Assembly: GCA_904398325.1 (NCBI GenBank)
Contig: CAJFPC010000028.1
Span: 1-41,830, forward strand
From: Candidatus Neoruminococcus faecicola
Lineage (GTDB): Bacteria > Bacillota > Clostridia > Oscillospirales > Ruminococcaceae
Direction: 5' to 3'
Length of the DNA stretch: 41,830 bases
Made by a program: the position numbers and the translations under genes. Within the stretch, counting starts at the first letter, position 1. The number at the start of each line of letters is the position of its first letter. Under the pieces are notes generated by a model that was not told the origin of the DNA, searched no databases, and was given only the letters and a program-made list of their open reading frames with translations. Shown here one piece after another: positions 31,411-40,986 of the stretch.

Positions 31411-32807
31411 GATTGCCCGTCTTGGAGGATCACCTCCAGCGTGATTTCCCCCGGGGCGGCGCCGGGATTTTTTTGATAGAGGATTTTTTTCACAACCTCC
31501 CGCAGCAGGCGGTTCTGCCCGGCGCGGTCCTCGCCCAGCAGCTGCTGCCAACGGTTTTGCGGCGCGGGGGGACGGCTGGCCAGGGCGGCCTCCAGGCGCC
31601 TGTGCTGCTCCAAGAGGGCCGTCTGGTGACGGGTGAGCTCCTCCAGGCGGCTGCAAAACAGCTGCGGGGAATAAGCCCCCTCCTCCGCCAGGCGGCAGAG
31701 GCGCTCTTTTTTGCCCGGCAGGCGCCCCAGCTCCTCCCGGCAGAGGGCCAGCTGCCGGCGCAGGGAATCCAGCTCCTCCCGGGGTGCCGTCGGGGGCAGG
31801 GCCTCCAATACCGGGCGCAATAACCTCATGGCGCGCCGCCAGACAATCTCCAGCCGGCAGCCGGGCTGGCAGGCGCGGGTGGGGCAATAAAGATAAGGCA
31901 CGCCCTTATTCTGCCCCATGCGCTGCATCAGGCGGCCGCACCGGCGGCAGACCACCAGCCCGGCCAGCGGGTTTTTCAAAGCCCCGCGGCTGCGGGGCGC
32001 CGGGATGCCCTGCAGCCTTTTCTGGGCGGCGTAGAACCACTCCTGCGGGATGATGGCGGGGTGGACGCCGGCCCTGAGGGGGCCATCCGGCGGGCGCTGC
32101 GGCAGAAAACCGGCGTAGACCGGATTCTTCAGAATGTGCAGCACGCTGCTGCGGCCAAAGCTGGCAGCCCGGCGGGGCACTGCCCCCAGGCGGTTTAAGG
32201 TGTCGGCGATTTTTTGGCAGCCGAGGCCCTCCTCCAGGTACAGCCGGTAAACCAGGCGGACAAACTCCGCCTCCCGGGGCTCCTCCTCCAGCGAGGGCAG
32301 CCTGCCCTGCCAGCAGCGCCGGTAGCCGTAGGGTGGCAGCGAAACATGCCCGCCCCGCTGGATGGTGGACGAAATGCCCCGCTGCAGGCGTTTGGTGATG
32401 ATTTTCAGCTCCCGACGGGAGAAGAAGCTCTTCATTTCGGTGAGCTCCTCGTCCTCCTCCTTGGAAAGATCGTAGATTTTATCCGGCGTGATGATCTTGG
32501 TGCCGGAATTTTTAAAGGTCTCCAGAATAATGCCCTGGTCTTTCATGCCGCCGCGGCCCAGCCGGTCGATATCCATGCAGAGCACGGCGTCGTATCTGCC
32601 CGCTTCCACATCCTGCAGCAGGCGCAGCATTTCCGGCCGGCCGAGCAGGCTCTCGCCGCTGAGCACCTCCTCATAGCATCCGCCGATGGTAAGCTTCATC
32701 CGGCGGGCCAGAGCGGTCAGGGCCTCCCGGTGTTTGGAGAGGGTCTCCTCCCAGCTGCCCGCCCCTTCTTCCGCGCGGGATTTGCGCAGGTACATGGCTG
32801 TATACAA
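31389..32807 (-). CDS. Large serine recombinase (resolvase/integrase family)
   Basis: This site-specific recombinase would integrate or excise the surrounding element through a phosphoserine intermediate. The 472-aa protein has the catalytic resolvase domain with Ser10 in MYLRKSRAEE, the arginine region GRPEMLRLL and CMDIDRLGRG, then a recombinase domain (PPYGYRR to NPVYAGFLPQ), a zinc-ribbon (CRRCGRLMQR then CPTRACQPGC) and a coiled-coil-rich C-terminus. It is of the SpoIVCA/TnpX kind in size and layout. The start is TTG 32807 after AGGAGGTGG. The final codons cross the attachment site: the TAG stop is supplied by host-gene sequence, and in the excised circle the frame would continue about 23 codons further. 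No clear promoter was found. Confidence 0.93.
   Translation of the reverse strand: MYTAMYLRKSRAEEGAGSWEETLSKHREALTALARRMKLTIGGCYEEVLSGESLLGRPEMLRLLQDVEAGRYDAVLCMDIDRLGRGGMKDQGIILETFKNSGTKIITPDKIYDLSKEEDEELTEMKSFFSRRELKIITKRLQRGISSTIQRGGHVSLPPYGYRRCWQGRLPSLEEEPREAEFVRLVYRLYLEEGLGCQKIADTLNRLGAVPRRAASFGRSSVLHILKNPVYAGFLPQRPPDGPLRAGVHPAIIPQEWFYAAQKRLQGIPAPRSRGALKNPLAGLVVCRRCGRLMQRMGQNKGVPYLYCPTRACQPGCRLEIVWRRAMRLLRPVLEALPPTAPREELDSLRRQLALCREELGRLPGKKERLCRLAEEGAYSPQLFCSRLEELTRHQTALLEQHRRLEAALASRPPAPQNRWQQLLGEDRAGQNRLLREVVKKILYQKNPGAAPGEITLEVILQDGQSYSEQES
31390..31423 (+). other. attL: left junction of the element
   Basis: Host-gene sequence up to TTCCGA (31401-31406) is followed by the element arm AAGATTGCCCGTCTT (31409-31423). 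That arm is the partner, as reverse complement, of the arm at 40987-41001 (12 of 15 positions). The recombinase gene ends inside this junction. Confidence 0.8.
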
Positions 32808-32919
32808 GATGCTTCCACCTCCTGGCCTATGTTTATTCCCGCAGGATGCGCTCTAGGACTGGGGGACTTGGCTGCCGCCGGGGAGAAGGGCTGCCCCAAT
32901 AGCAAGCCGTCAAACAAAA

Positions 32920-32948
32920 TTGTTAAAAATTTACCCAAAGTTCATATT
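32920..32948 (+). promoter_or_regulatory. Candidate upstream promoter and Rex-like operator
   Basis: TTGTTA at 32920, 17 bp, CATATT at 32943 could be an upstream promoter of the butyrate operon. The 18-mer at 32920-32937 fits the Rex operator TTGTTAA-N4-TTAACAA at 12 of 14 positions (right arm TTACCCA) and covers the -35. The rest of 32808-33187 holds the recombinase leader, this site, an inverted repeat and the main promoter. Confidence 0.4.
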
Positions 32949-33040
32949 CTCGGCCTTGTATTCCCACAGGGGCTGTGTTAAAGTAAACAGGAAGAGAAGC
33001 AATTTCTGGCAGAAAAAGGTTTATCAGACTGCACAAAAGC

Positions 33041-33067
33041 TTAGGAAGATTTTCGTCAACTTCCTAA
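33041..33067 (+). repeat. Inverted repeat upstream of thlA promoter
   Basis: TTAGGAAG (33041-33048) and CTTCCTAA (33060-33067) are perfect 8-bp reverse complements, 17 bases before the -35 at 33084. It may be an operator or a leader hairpin of transcripts from the upstream promoter. Confidence 0.4.
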
Positions 33068-33083
33068 AAATGCTCCGACCGTA

Positions 33084-33118
33084 TTGCAATCCCGAAAAGA
33101 TTGTGATATATTTAACAC
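33084..33118 (+). promoter_or_regulatory. Main thlA promoter with overlapping Rex-like operator
   Basis: TTGCAA at 33084, 17 bp, TATATT at 33107. The 18-mer 33101-33118 (TTGTGAT, ATAT, TTAACAC) fits the Rex consensus at 11 of 14 positions and lies across the -10, a good place for repression. Rex control of thl-crt-hbd genes is known in clostridia; the site here is inference. Confidence 0.55.
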
Positions 33119-33187
33119 ATTGTAAAACCACCCTTCGCGGCGTATCAATCCGCCCGGCGGGAACGAAAAGAACGGAGGAAAATTATC

Positions 33188-34375
33188 ATGTCCAAGACCA
33201 TTGTTTTAGCAGGTGCTGTTCGTACGGCCATCGGCAAATTTGGCGGCGCTCTCGCCAACACCCCGGCGGTCACCCTGGGCTCCATCGTCATCAAGGAAGC
33301 GCTGGCGCGTGCCGGTGTCAAGCCCGAGCAGGTGGATGAGGTCTACATGGGCTGCGTGATCCAGGCGGGCCTGGGCCAGAACGTCGCCCGTCAGGCTTCC
33401 ATCAAGGCCGGTATCCCCATCGAGACCCCTGCCCTGACCGTCAACAATGTCTGTGGTTCCGGTCTGAAGTGCATCAACATGGCCGCTGCCATGATCGAGG
33501 CCGGCGAGGCCGACATCATTGTGGCCGGCGGTATGGAGAACATGTCTGCCGCCCCTTATCTGCTGGATAAGGCCCGTTTCGGCTACAGAATGAACAACGG
33601 CACCATTGTGGACTCCATGATCAAGGACGGCCTGTGGGAGTCCTTCAACAACTACCACATGGGCATCACCGCTGAGAACCTGGCTGAGAAATACAACATC
33701 ACCCGCCAGGAGCAGGATGAGTTTGCCGCCTGCAGCCAGCAGAAGGCGGAGAAGGCCATCGCCGAGGGCCGCTTTGAGGCTGAGATTGTCCCCGTTCCCG
33801 TGAAGGTCAAGAAAGAGACTGTGATGTTCGCTGCCGACGAGGGTCCCCGCAAGGGCGTTACCGCCGAGGGCCTGGCCGGCATGAAGCCCGCCTTCAAGCC
33901 CGACGGCGGCACGGTCACCGCTGCCAACGCCTCCGGCATCAACGACGGCGCCGCTGCCATTGTTGTCATGAGCGAGGAGAAGGCCAAGGAGCTGGGCGTC
34001 AAGCCGATGGCGAAATTCGTCGTGGGCGCTTCCGCCGGCTGCGAGCCTTCCATCATGGGCATCGGCCCGGTCTATTCCACCAGAAAGGCGCTGGAGAAAG
34101 CCGGCATGACCCTGGATCAGATCGACGTGATCGAGGCCAACGAGGCCTTTGCCGCCCAGTCCCTGGCTGTGACCAGAGAGCTCAAGTGGGATCTGGCCAA
34201 GGTCAACCCCAACGGCGGCGCTATCGCCCTGGGCCATCCGGTTGGTGCTTCCGGCTGCCGCATCCTGGTCACCCTGCTGCATGAGATGCAGAGAAACGGC
34301 CAGAAATACGGCCTGGCCACCCTGTGCGTCGGCGGCGGCATGGGCGTCACCACCATCGTGGAAAACTGCAAATAA
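33188..34375 (+). CDS. thlA: Acetyl-CoA C-acetyltransferase (thiolase)
   Basis: Thiolase condenses two acetyl-CoA to acetoacetyl-CoA, the first step of butyrate synthesis. The 395-aa protein has the acyl-carrying Cys89 in [11 protein letters not shown], the His of [10 protein letters not shown] and the second active Cys in LCVGGGMG near the C-terminus. It starts at ATG 33188 after CGGAGGAAAA and opens the operon. Arg is often written AGA here and in the next genes, unlike in most of the window; ilvE shows the same habit, so strong expression is a simpler explanation than transfer. Confidence 0.97.
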   Translation: MSKTIVLAGAVRTAIGKFGGALANTPAVTLGSIVIKEALARAGVKPEQVDEVYMGCVIQAGLGQNVARQASIKAGIPIETPALTVNNVCGSGLKCINMAAAMIEAGEADIIVAGGMENMSAAPYLLDKARFGYRMNNGTIVDSMIKDGLWESFNNYHMGITAENLAEKYNITRQEQDEFAACSQQKAEKAIAEGRFEAEIVPVPVKVKKETVMFAADEGPRKGVTAEGLAGMKPAFKPDGGTVTAANASGINDGAAAIVVMSEEKAKELGVKPMAKFVVGASAGCEPSIMGIGPVYSTRKALEKAGMTLDQIDVIEANEAFAAQSLAVTRELKWDLAKVNPNGGAIALGHPVGASGCRILVTLLHEMQRNGQKYGLATLCVGGGMGVTTIVENCK

Positions 34376-34413
34376 GGCCCTCTTTTAAGAGCCATAGATA
34401 GGAGCTGCGAGAA

Positions 34414-35190
34414 ATGGGCTATATTAAATACGAACAGAAAGAATTCATCGGCGTGCTGACCATCGACCGCGAAAAGGCGCTCAACGCCCTCAACAGCGAG
34501 GTGCTTACCGAGCTGAATGCAGCCATCGACGCCATCGACCTTGACGCCACCCGCTGCCTGATCATCACCGGCGCGGGGGAGAAATCCTTCGTGGCGGGCG
34601 CCGACATCGGCGAGATGAGCGGCCTGACCAAGGCAGAGGGCGAGGCCTTCGGCAAGAAGGGCAACGATGTGTTCCGCAAGATTGAGACCCTGCCGATCCC
34701 TGTGATCGCCGCGGTCAACGGGTTCGCCCTGGGCGGCGGCTGCGAGCTGAGCCTCGCCTGCGATATCCGCATCGCTTCTGAGAACGCTGTGTTCGCCCAG
34801 CCGGAAGCCGGCCTGGGCATCACCCCCGGCTTCGGCGGTACTCAGCGTCTGGCCCGTACCATTGGCATCGGCAAGGCCAAAGAGATGCTGTATACCTGCG
34901 GCCGCGTCAAGGCCCCCGAGGCGCTGCAGCTGGGCCTGGTCAATGCGGTTTATCCCGCCGAGCAGCTGATGGAAGAAGCCATGAAGCTGGCCGGCAAGAT
35001 CGCCGCCAACGCCCCCATTGCGGTGCGCGCCTGCAAAAAGGCGGTGGGCGACGGCATCCATCTGGATATGGACTCCGCCCTGGTGGTGGAGGAGAAGCTG
35101 TTCGGCAGCTGCTTTGAGACGGAGGATCAGCGCAACGCCATGACCGCTTTTGTGGAAAAGCGCAAGCCTGAGCCCTTTGTGAACAAGTAA
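34414..35190 (+). CDS. crt: 3-hydroxybutyryl-CoA dehydratase (crotonase)
   Basis: Crotonase dehydrates 3-hydroxybutyryl-CoA to crotonyl-CoA. The 258-aa protein has the enoyl-CoA hydratase oxyanion-hole segments FVAGADIGEM and NGFALGGGCELSLACD and the catalytic glutamates in GGGCELSLACD and QPEAGLGITPGFGGTQRL. Length and motifs are those of clostridial Crt. It starts at ATG 34414 after TAGGAG and is followed by a large intercistronic hairpin before hbd. Confidence 0.96.
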   Translation: MGYIKYEQKEFIGVLTIDREKALNALNSEVLTELNAAIDAIDLDATRCLIITGAGEKSFVAGADIGEMSGLTKAEGEAFGKKGNDVFRKIETLPIPVIAAVNGFALGGGCELSLACDIRIASENAVFAQPEAGLGITPGFGGTQRLARTIGIGKAKEMLYTCGRVKAPEALQLGLVNAVYPAEQLMEEAMKLAGKIAANAPIAVRACKKAVGDGIHLDMDSALVVEEKLFGSCFETEDQRNAMTAFVEKRKPEPFVNK

Positions 35191-35207
35191 AATTTACGCT
35201 CTTTTAT

Positions 35208-35251
35208 CGTTAGGGATGCACCTGTGTCAACCCTCCAGGTGCATCCTAACG
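35208..35251 (+). repeat. Long intercistronic hairpin between crt and hbd
   Basis: CGTTAGGGATGCACCTG (35208-35224) pairs with CAGGTGCATCCTAACG (35236-35251) as 16 bp with one bulged G and an 11-nt loop. No T-run follows, so it is not a classical terminator. A role in mRNA processing or stability is inferred. Confidence 0.7.
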
Positions 35252-35293
35252 ATTCATTATCAGAAAAATTCAATTGTGTAGGAGGAAATTACT

Positions 35294-36130
35294 ATGAAAA
35301 TCGGAGTTATCGGCGCCGGCACCATGGGTTCCGGCATTGCGCAGGTTTTTGCCGCTGCTGGCCACACCGTTCTGCTGTGCGACATCAGCGAGGATCTGGC
35401 CGCCAAGGGCAAGGATAAGATCGCCAAGGGCCTGGCCAAGCAGGTTGCCAAGGGCAAGATGGAGCAGGCTGCTGCTGACGCTGTCACCGCCAACATCACC
35501 ACCGGCACCAAGGAAATCGTCTCTGACTGCGACCTGGTGGTGGAAGCCGCTCTGGAAAACATGGAGCTGAAAAAACAGTGCTTCAAGGAGCTGGAAGGCA
35601 TCTGCAAGAAGGACTGCATCTTCGCCACCAATACTTCTTCTCTCTCCATCACCGAGCTGTCCAGAGGGCTGGATCGCGCCGTCGTGGGCATGCACTTCTT
35701 CAACCCCGTGCCTGCCATGAAGCTGGTGGAGGTTATCGCCGGCATCACCACCCCCAAGGAGACCGTTGAGAAGATCATCGCCCTGGCCACCGAGATCGGC
35801 AAGACCCCTGTGGAAGTCAAAGAGGCTGCCGGCTTTGTGGTCAACCGCATCCTGATCCCCATGATCAACGAGGCTGTGGGCATCCTGGCCGACGGCGTTG
35901 CCTCTGCTGAGGATATCGACACCGCGATGAAGCTGGGCGCCAACCATCCTATGGGCCCCCTGGCTCTGGGCGACCTGATCGGTCTGGATGTGTGCCTGGC
36001 CATTATGGAAGTTCTCCAGGCTGAGACCGGCGACGACAAGTATCGTCCTCATCCCCTGCTCAGAAAGATGGTTCGCGGCAACATGCTGGGCAGAAAAACC
36101 GGCAAGGGCTTCTTCGATTACACCAAATAA
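35294..36130 (+). CDS. hbd: 3-hydroxybutyryl-CoA dehydrogenase
   Basis: This enzyme reduces acetoacetyl-CoA to 3-hydroxybutyryl-CoA with NAD(P)H. The 278-aa protein has the Rossmann motif [14 protein letters not shown] at residues 7-20, the catalytic His segment [16 protein letters not shown], and the C-terminal helical domain ([15 protein letters not shown], then [16 protein letters not shown]). ATG 35294 follows TAGGAGGAAA. It is third in the operon. Confidence 0.97.
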   Translation: MKIGVIGAGTMGSGIAQVFAAAGHTVLLCDISEDLAAKGKDKIAKGLAKQVAKGKMEQAAADAVTANITTGTKEIVSDCDLVVEAALENMELKKQCFKELEGICKKDCIFATNTSSLSITELSRGLDRAVVGMHFFNPVPAMKLVEVIAGITTPKETVEKIIALATEIGKTPVEVKEAAGFVVNRILIPMINEAVGILADGVASAEDIDTAMKLGANHPMGPLALGDLIGLDVCLAIMEVLQAETGDDKYRPHPLLRKMVRGNMLGRKTGKGFFDYTK

Positions 36131-36174
36131 GCTGGCGCGAAAAAGTCTTGTAAATTGAGTTTGGAGGAAGAAGA

Positions 36175-37311
<1,137 letters not shown>

Positions 37312-37344
37312 TGGAAGCTGAAAAGCGTAAAGGAGTGACTATTG

Positions 37345-38127
37345 TTGAATATCATCGTTTGCATTAAGCAAGTTCCCAATACCAACGAAGTGAAGCTGGA
37401 CCCCGTCACCGGCACCCTGATCCGTGACGGCGTGCCCTCCATCATCAATCCGGATGACAAGGCCGGCCTGGAGGCTGCCCTGCGCCTGAAAGACGAGCTG
37501 GGCGCCCACGTCACCGTGATCTCCATGGGCCCTGCCCAGGCGGATGCTGCCCTGCGCGAGGCGATGGCTATGGGCGCGGATGAGGCGATCCTGGTGACCG
37601 ACCGCGCTTTTGGCGGCGCCGACACCTGGGCCACTTCCTCCACCATTGCGGCGGCGATTTCCAAGCTGCCCTATGACCTGGTGATCACCGGCCGTCAGGC
37701 TATCGATGGCGATACCGCCCAGGTTGGCCCCCAGATCGCCGAGCATCTGCAGATCCCCAACATCAGCTATGCGGAGGAGATCAAGGTGGAAGGCGACAGC
37801 GTGATCGTCAAGCGCCAGTATGAGGACCGCTATCACATCGTCAAGGCCAAAATGCCTTGCCTGCTGACCGCCCTCAGCGAGCTTAACGAGCCCCGCTACA
37901 TGACCCCCGGCGGCATCTTTGACGCTTACCGCAGCAGAGAGATCACCGAGTGGCATCGGGACGACGTGCCGGTGGCCGAAGAGAACATCGGCCTGAAGGG
38001 CTCTCCCACCCGGGTGTTCCAGACCTTCACCAAGAGCCTGAAAGCAGCCGGTCAGATGGTTCAGCTGGATCCGGAAGAATCCGCTGAGTACATGCTTGAA
38101 AAACTGAAAGAGAAATTCATCATCTGA
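37345..38127 (+). CDS. etfB: Electron transfer flavoprotein beta subunit
   Basis: EtfB of the Bcd-EtfAB complex carries the FAD thought to bifurcate electrons from NADH. The 260-aa protein opens NIIVCIKQVPNTNEVKLDP and contains LAMG-type adenosine-binding sequence (AMGADEAILVTD), TGRQAIDGDTAQVGPQIAEH and the recognition-loop region PRYMTPGGIFDAYR. The start is a TTG; two lie in tandem (37342, 37345) and the second is better spaced from AAAGGAGTG. Confidence 0.95.
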   Translation: MNIIVCIKQVPNTNEVKLDPVTGTLIRDGVPSIINPDDKAGLEAALRLKDELGAHVTVISMGPAQADAALREAMAMGADEAILVTDRAFGGADTWATSSTIAAAISKLPYDLVITGRQAIDGDTAQVGPQIAEHLQIPNISYAEEIKVEGDSVIVKRQYEDRYHIVKAKMPCLLTALSELNEPRYMTPGGIFDAYRSREITEWHRDDVPVAEENIGLKGSPTRVFQTFTKSLKAAGQMVQLDPEESAEYMLEKLKEKFII

Positions 38128-38186
38128 CCGCTACGGATTAGCTTGGATGAAATTCATTTGATTGAGATAGGAAGTGTGCGAGCAAA

Positions 38187-39203
38187 ATGAATATTCAAGA
38201 TTATAAAGGCGTTTTTGTCTTTGTTCAGCAGGTGGATGGCGCCATCACCGGCGTTTCCTACGAGCTGATCGGCAAGGGCAAAGAACTGGCCAAGGCTCTG
38301 GATACGGAAGTCACCGCTGTGCTGCTGGGCTACCAGGTGGAAAACCTGTGCGATTCCCTGGCGGAGCATGGCGCCGACAAGATCATCCTGGTGGATGACA
38401 AGGCCCTGGAGGTCTATAAGACCGAGCCCTATGCCCATGCCATGTATGAGGTCATCGAACAGCACAAGCCTGAGATCGTGCTGTATGGCGCCACCGCCAT
38501 CGGCCGCGACCTGGCGCCCCGCGTCTCTGCCCGCGTGCACACCGGCCTGACCGCCGACTGCACCAAGCTGGAGATCGCCGAGGATACCAAGGAATTCCGC
38601 ATGACCCGCCCTGCCTTCGGCGGCAACATCATGGCTACCATCGTCTGCCCGGATTTCCGTCCCGCCATGGCGACGGTTCGTCCCGGCGTGATGCAGAAGC
38701 TCAAGCCCGTTGCCGGCGCCAAGGCCCCGGTGGAGAAGATGAACGTCACCTTCACCCCCAACAATATGGATGTGGAGATTCTTGACATCATCAAGAAGGT
38801 CAGCAATAAGATGGATATCCAGGATGCCAAGATCCTGGTTTCCGGCGGCCGCGGCATGGGCTGCCCGGAGAACTTCCAGCTGCTGCGCGACCTGGCCGAC
38901 GCCCTGGGCGGCGAGGTCAGCTCCTCCCGTGCCTGCGTGGACGCCGGCTGGGTGGAAAAGGATATCCAGGTGGGCCAGACCGGCAAGACCGTCCGCCCCA
39001 ACCTGTACATTGCGTGCGGTATTTCCGGCGCCATCCAGCATCTGGCCGGCATGGAGGAATCCGACGTGATCATCGCCATCAACAAGGATGAGACCGCCCC
39101 CATTTTTGAGGTCGCCGATTACGGCGTCGTGGGCGACGTGACCAAGATCCTGCCGATCTTCACCGAGAAGGTCAAGGAAGCGATGGCTGCCCGCAACAAG
39201 TAA
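38187..39203 (+). CDS. etfA: Electron transfer flavoprotein alpha subunit
   Basis: EtfA is the partner of EtfB in the bifurcating Bcd complex. The 338-aa protein has an N-terminal domain starting MNIQDYKGVFVFVQQVDGAI (20 residues) and the conserved C-terminal FAD domain with SGGRGMG, SRACVDAGW, GQTGKTVRPNLYIACGISGA and INKDETAPIFEVADYG. It is the last gene of the operon, before a strong terminator. No extra N-terminal ferredoxin domain is present. Confidence 0.96.
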   Translation: MNIQDYKGVFVFVQQVDGAITGVSYELIGKGKELAKALDTEVTAVLLGYQVENLCDSLAEHGADKIILVDDKALEVYKTEPYAHAMYEVIEQHKPEIVLYGATAIGRDLAPRVSARVHTGLTADCTKLEIAEDTKEFRMTRPAFGGNIMATIVCPDFRPAMATVRPGVMQKLKPVAGAKAPVEKMNVTFTPNNMDVEILDIIKKVSNKMDIQDAKILVSGGRGMGCPENFQLLRDLADALGGEVSSSRACVDAGWVEKDIQVGQTGKTVRPNLYIACGISGAIQHLAGMEESDVIIAINKDETAPIFEVADYGVVGDVTKILPIFTEKVKEAMAARNK

Positions 39204-39225
39204 AATCCAATCCATCACAGGATGA

Positions 39226-39261
39226 AAAAAGGCACGGCCCTCCCGGGGCTGTGCCTTTTTT
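39226..39261 (+). terminator. Terminator after etfA
   Basis: AAAAAGGCACGGCCC and GGGGCTGTGCCTTTTT pair with a TCCC loop; one G-T pair. Confidence 0.92.
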
Positions 39262-39274
39262 GCGGGGAAGAATC

Positions 39275-39306
39275 AAAAGAGGAGGGAAGTCCCTCCTCTT
39301 TTTTTA
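39275..39306. terminator. Terminator of the CoA-transferase gene (bidirectional)
   Basis: AAAGAGGAGGGA and TCCCTCCTCTTT pair perfectly around a short loop, with A and T runs on both sides. It terminates the minus-strand gene and can back up the etfA terminator. Confidence 0.88.
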
Positions 39307-39331
39307 GCTTGATGCGTTTTGTCTGCTGCGG

Positions 39332-40891
39332 TTATTTGCCCAGGCCCATGGGCTCGTCGCGGAAAATGCGCTCATCCATGGTCTTGAGATTTTCCGGAAT
39401 AATAGGCCGCGTGGGCATTTTGGCGAGGATATCCTTTTCCAGATCGACGCCCGGGGCGATCTCCGAAAGCACCAGCCCCTCTTTAGAGAGGGTGAACACT
39501 GCGCGCTCGGTGATGTAGGTGACCGGCAGGCTGTTTTTGATGGCGGTCTTGGCGGAGAAGGTGATGTGCTCGATGGACTGCTGGAACTTGCTGATGCTGC
39601 CGTCCTGCAGGATGTGCAGCTGGCCGTCCTTGACCTCCACCTTCAGGCCCTTGGCGGTAAAGGTGCCGCAGAAGAAGACCTGCTTGGCGTTTTGAGAAAT
39701 GTCGATAAAGCCGCCGCAGCCGGGCAGCTTGGGCCCGAATTTGGAGACGTTGACGTTGCCCTCCGGGTCGGATTCTGCAAAGCCCAGGAAGGCCTGATCC
39801 AGGCCGCCGCCCTGGTAGAAGTCAAACATCGAGGGCTGGCTGATGATGGATTCCGGGTTGAGGCTCACGCCGAAATCCAGGCCGCTTTGCGGGCTGCCGC
39901 CGGTGATGCCGGATTCCACCGTCAGGGTGAAGTGATCCAGGATCCCCTCTTCGGTGGCCACGTTGGAGATATACTCCGGGATGCCGATGCCCAGGTTGAC
40001 CACCGAGCCTTTTTTCAGCTCCATGGCGGCGCGGCGGGCGATGATCTTCTTGGGGCCCATTTCCGCCGGGGTGAAGGCGGAGGCGCCCAGGCGGTGCTCG
40101 CCGGAAAAGCCGGGGTTATACTGGGTGTTGAAGGTCTGCATGTGGTTTTTCATGTCGGAAACCACCACCACGGCATCCACCAGGATGCTGGGGATCTCCA
40201 CCTTCATGGGATCCAGAGAGCCGGTGGCCACCACGTTTTCCACCTGCACGATGACGGTGCCGCCGGAGTTTTTGCAGGCCTGGGCCACCGCCAGCGTTTC
40301 GCCGCGGATGGCCTCGCGCTCAATGGAGATGTTGCCGCTCTCGTCGGCATAGGTGCCGGCCAGCACGGCGAAGGTGATGGGGTGGCAGTCGTAGAACAGG
40401 TATTCCTTGCCGCCCAGCTCCATCAGATGGACCAGGTCCTCGGCGGCGCGGGTCTTCTCGTTGAGTTTGCCGCCCAACAGACGCGGGTCCACAAAGGTGC
40501 CCAAACCCACATGGGTCATGACGCCCGGCTTGTGGGCGGCGATGTCGCGGAACATATGGCACATGACGCCCTGCGGGAAATCGTAAGCCAGGATTTTGTT
40601 GTCGTCCACCATCTGGCCGATTTTGGGGGCCATGCCCCAGTGACCGCCGATGCAGCGGCGGATCATGCCGTCGTGGGCCAGGTGGTTGAGCCCGCGGGTA
40701 GCGCGGTCGCCCTGCGCCGCGGCGAACATCACGGTCAAATCACGCGGAGCGCCGGTCTCCACAAAGCGCTCTTCCAGCGCCATCAGCAGCTCCTCCGGGG
40801 TGGAGGCGCCGATAAAGCCGTTGGCGGCCAGGGTCGCGCCGTCCGGCACCAGATCGGCAGCCTGCCGGGCAGTGAGAATTTTTACAGACAT
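39332..40891 (-). CDS. Family I acyl-CoA:acetate CoA-transferase (propionate CoA-transferase/YdiF-like)
   Basis: The 519-aa protein fuses alpha and beta halves of a family I CoA-transferase: the alpha part with DGATLAANGFIGASTPEELL, glycine-rich TNP-like loops, and the beta part with catalytic Glu326 in LTVESGITGG. Related enzymes (propionate CoA-transferase, E. coli YdiF) move CoA between short acyl-CoAs and acetate. Facing the butyrate operon, it may turn butyryl-CoA plus acetate into butyrate plus acetyl-CoA; that substrate is inferred. It is not the But/Cat-type enzyme typical of Roseburia. ATG 40891 follows GGGGAGG. Its own promoter is at 40924-40951. Confidence 0.9.
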   Translation of the reverse strand: MSVKILTARQAADLVPDGATLAANGFIGASTPEELLMALEERFVETGAPRDLTVMFAAAQGDRATRGLNHLAHDGMIRRCIGGHWGMAPKIGQMVDDNKILAYDFPQGVMCHMFRDIAAHKPGVMTHVGLGTFVDPRLLGGKLNEKTRAAEDLVHLMELGGKEYLFYDCHPITFAVLAGTYADESGNISIEREAIRGETLAVAQACKNSGGTVIVQVENVVATGSLDPMKVEIPSILVDAVVVVSDMKNHMQTFNTQYNPGFSGEHRLGASAFTPAEMGPKKIIARRAAMELKKGSVVNLGIGIPEYISNVATEEGILDHFTLTVESGITGGSPQSGLDFGVSLNPESIISQPSMFDFYQGGGLDQAFLGFAESDPEGNVNVSKFGPKLPGCGGFIDISQNAKQVFFCGTFTAKGLKVEVKDGQLHILQDGSISKFQQSIEHITFSAKTAIKNSLPVTYITERAVFTLSKEGLVLSEIAPGVDLEKDILAKMPTRPIIPENLKTMDERIFRDEPMGLGK

Positions 40892-40915
40892 TGCATTTGT
40901 CCTCCCCTTATGCAT

Positions 40916-40951
40916 TTGTTAATATTATATCATTTTAAGGGAGAAATTCAA
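40916..40951 (-). promoter_or_regulatory. CoA-transferase promoter with Rex-like operator
   Basis: On the minus strand TTGAAT (40946-40951), 16 bp, TATAAT (40924-40929). The 18-mer 40916-40933 carries a perfect Rex half-site TTGTTAA and four of seven bases of the other arm (11 of 14), lying over the -10. Confidence 0.55.
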
Positions 40952-40955
40952 GAAG

Positions 40956-40969
40956 TGCAAGCGCTTTTC
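40956..40969 (-). promoter_or_regulatory. cre-like (CcpA) site upstream of the CoA-transferase promoter
   Basis: GAAAAGCGCTTGCA on the minus strand matches the cre consensus TGWAAGCGYTWNCA at 12 of 14 positions and lies directly upstream of the -35, where CcpA usually activates. Confidence 0.4.
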
Positions 40970-40986
40970 TGTGAAAAGTCTTTTAA

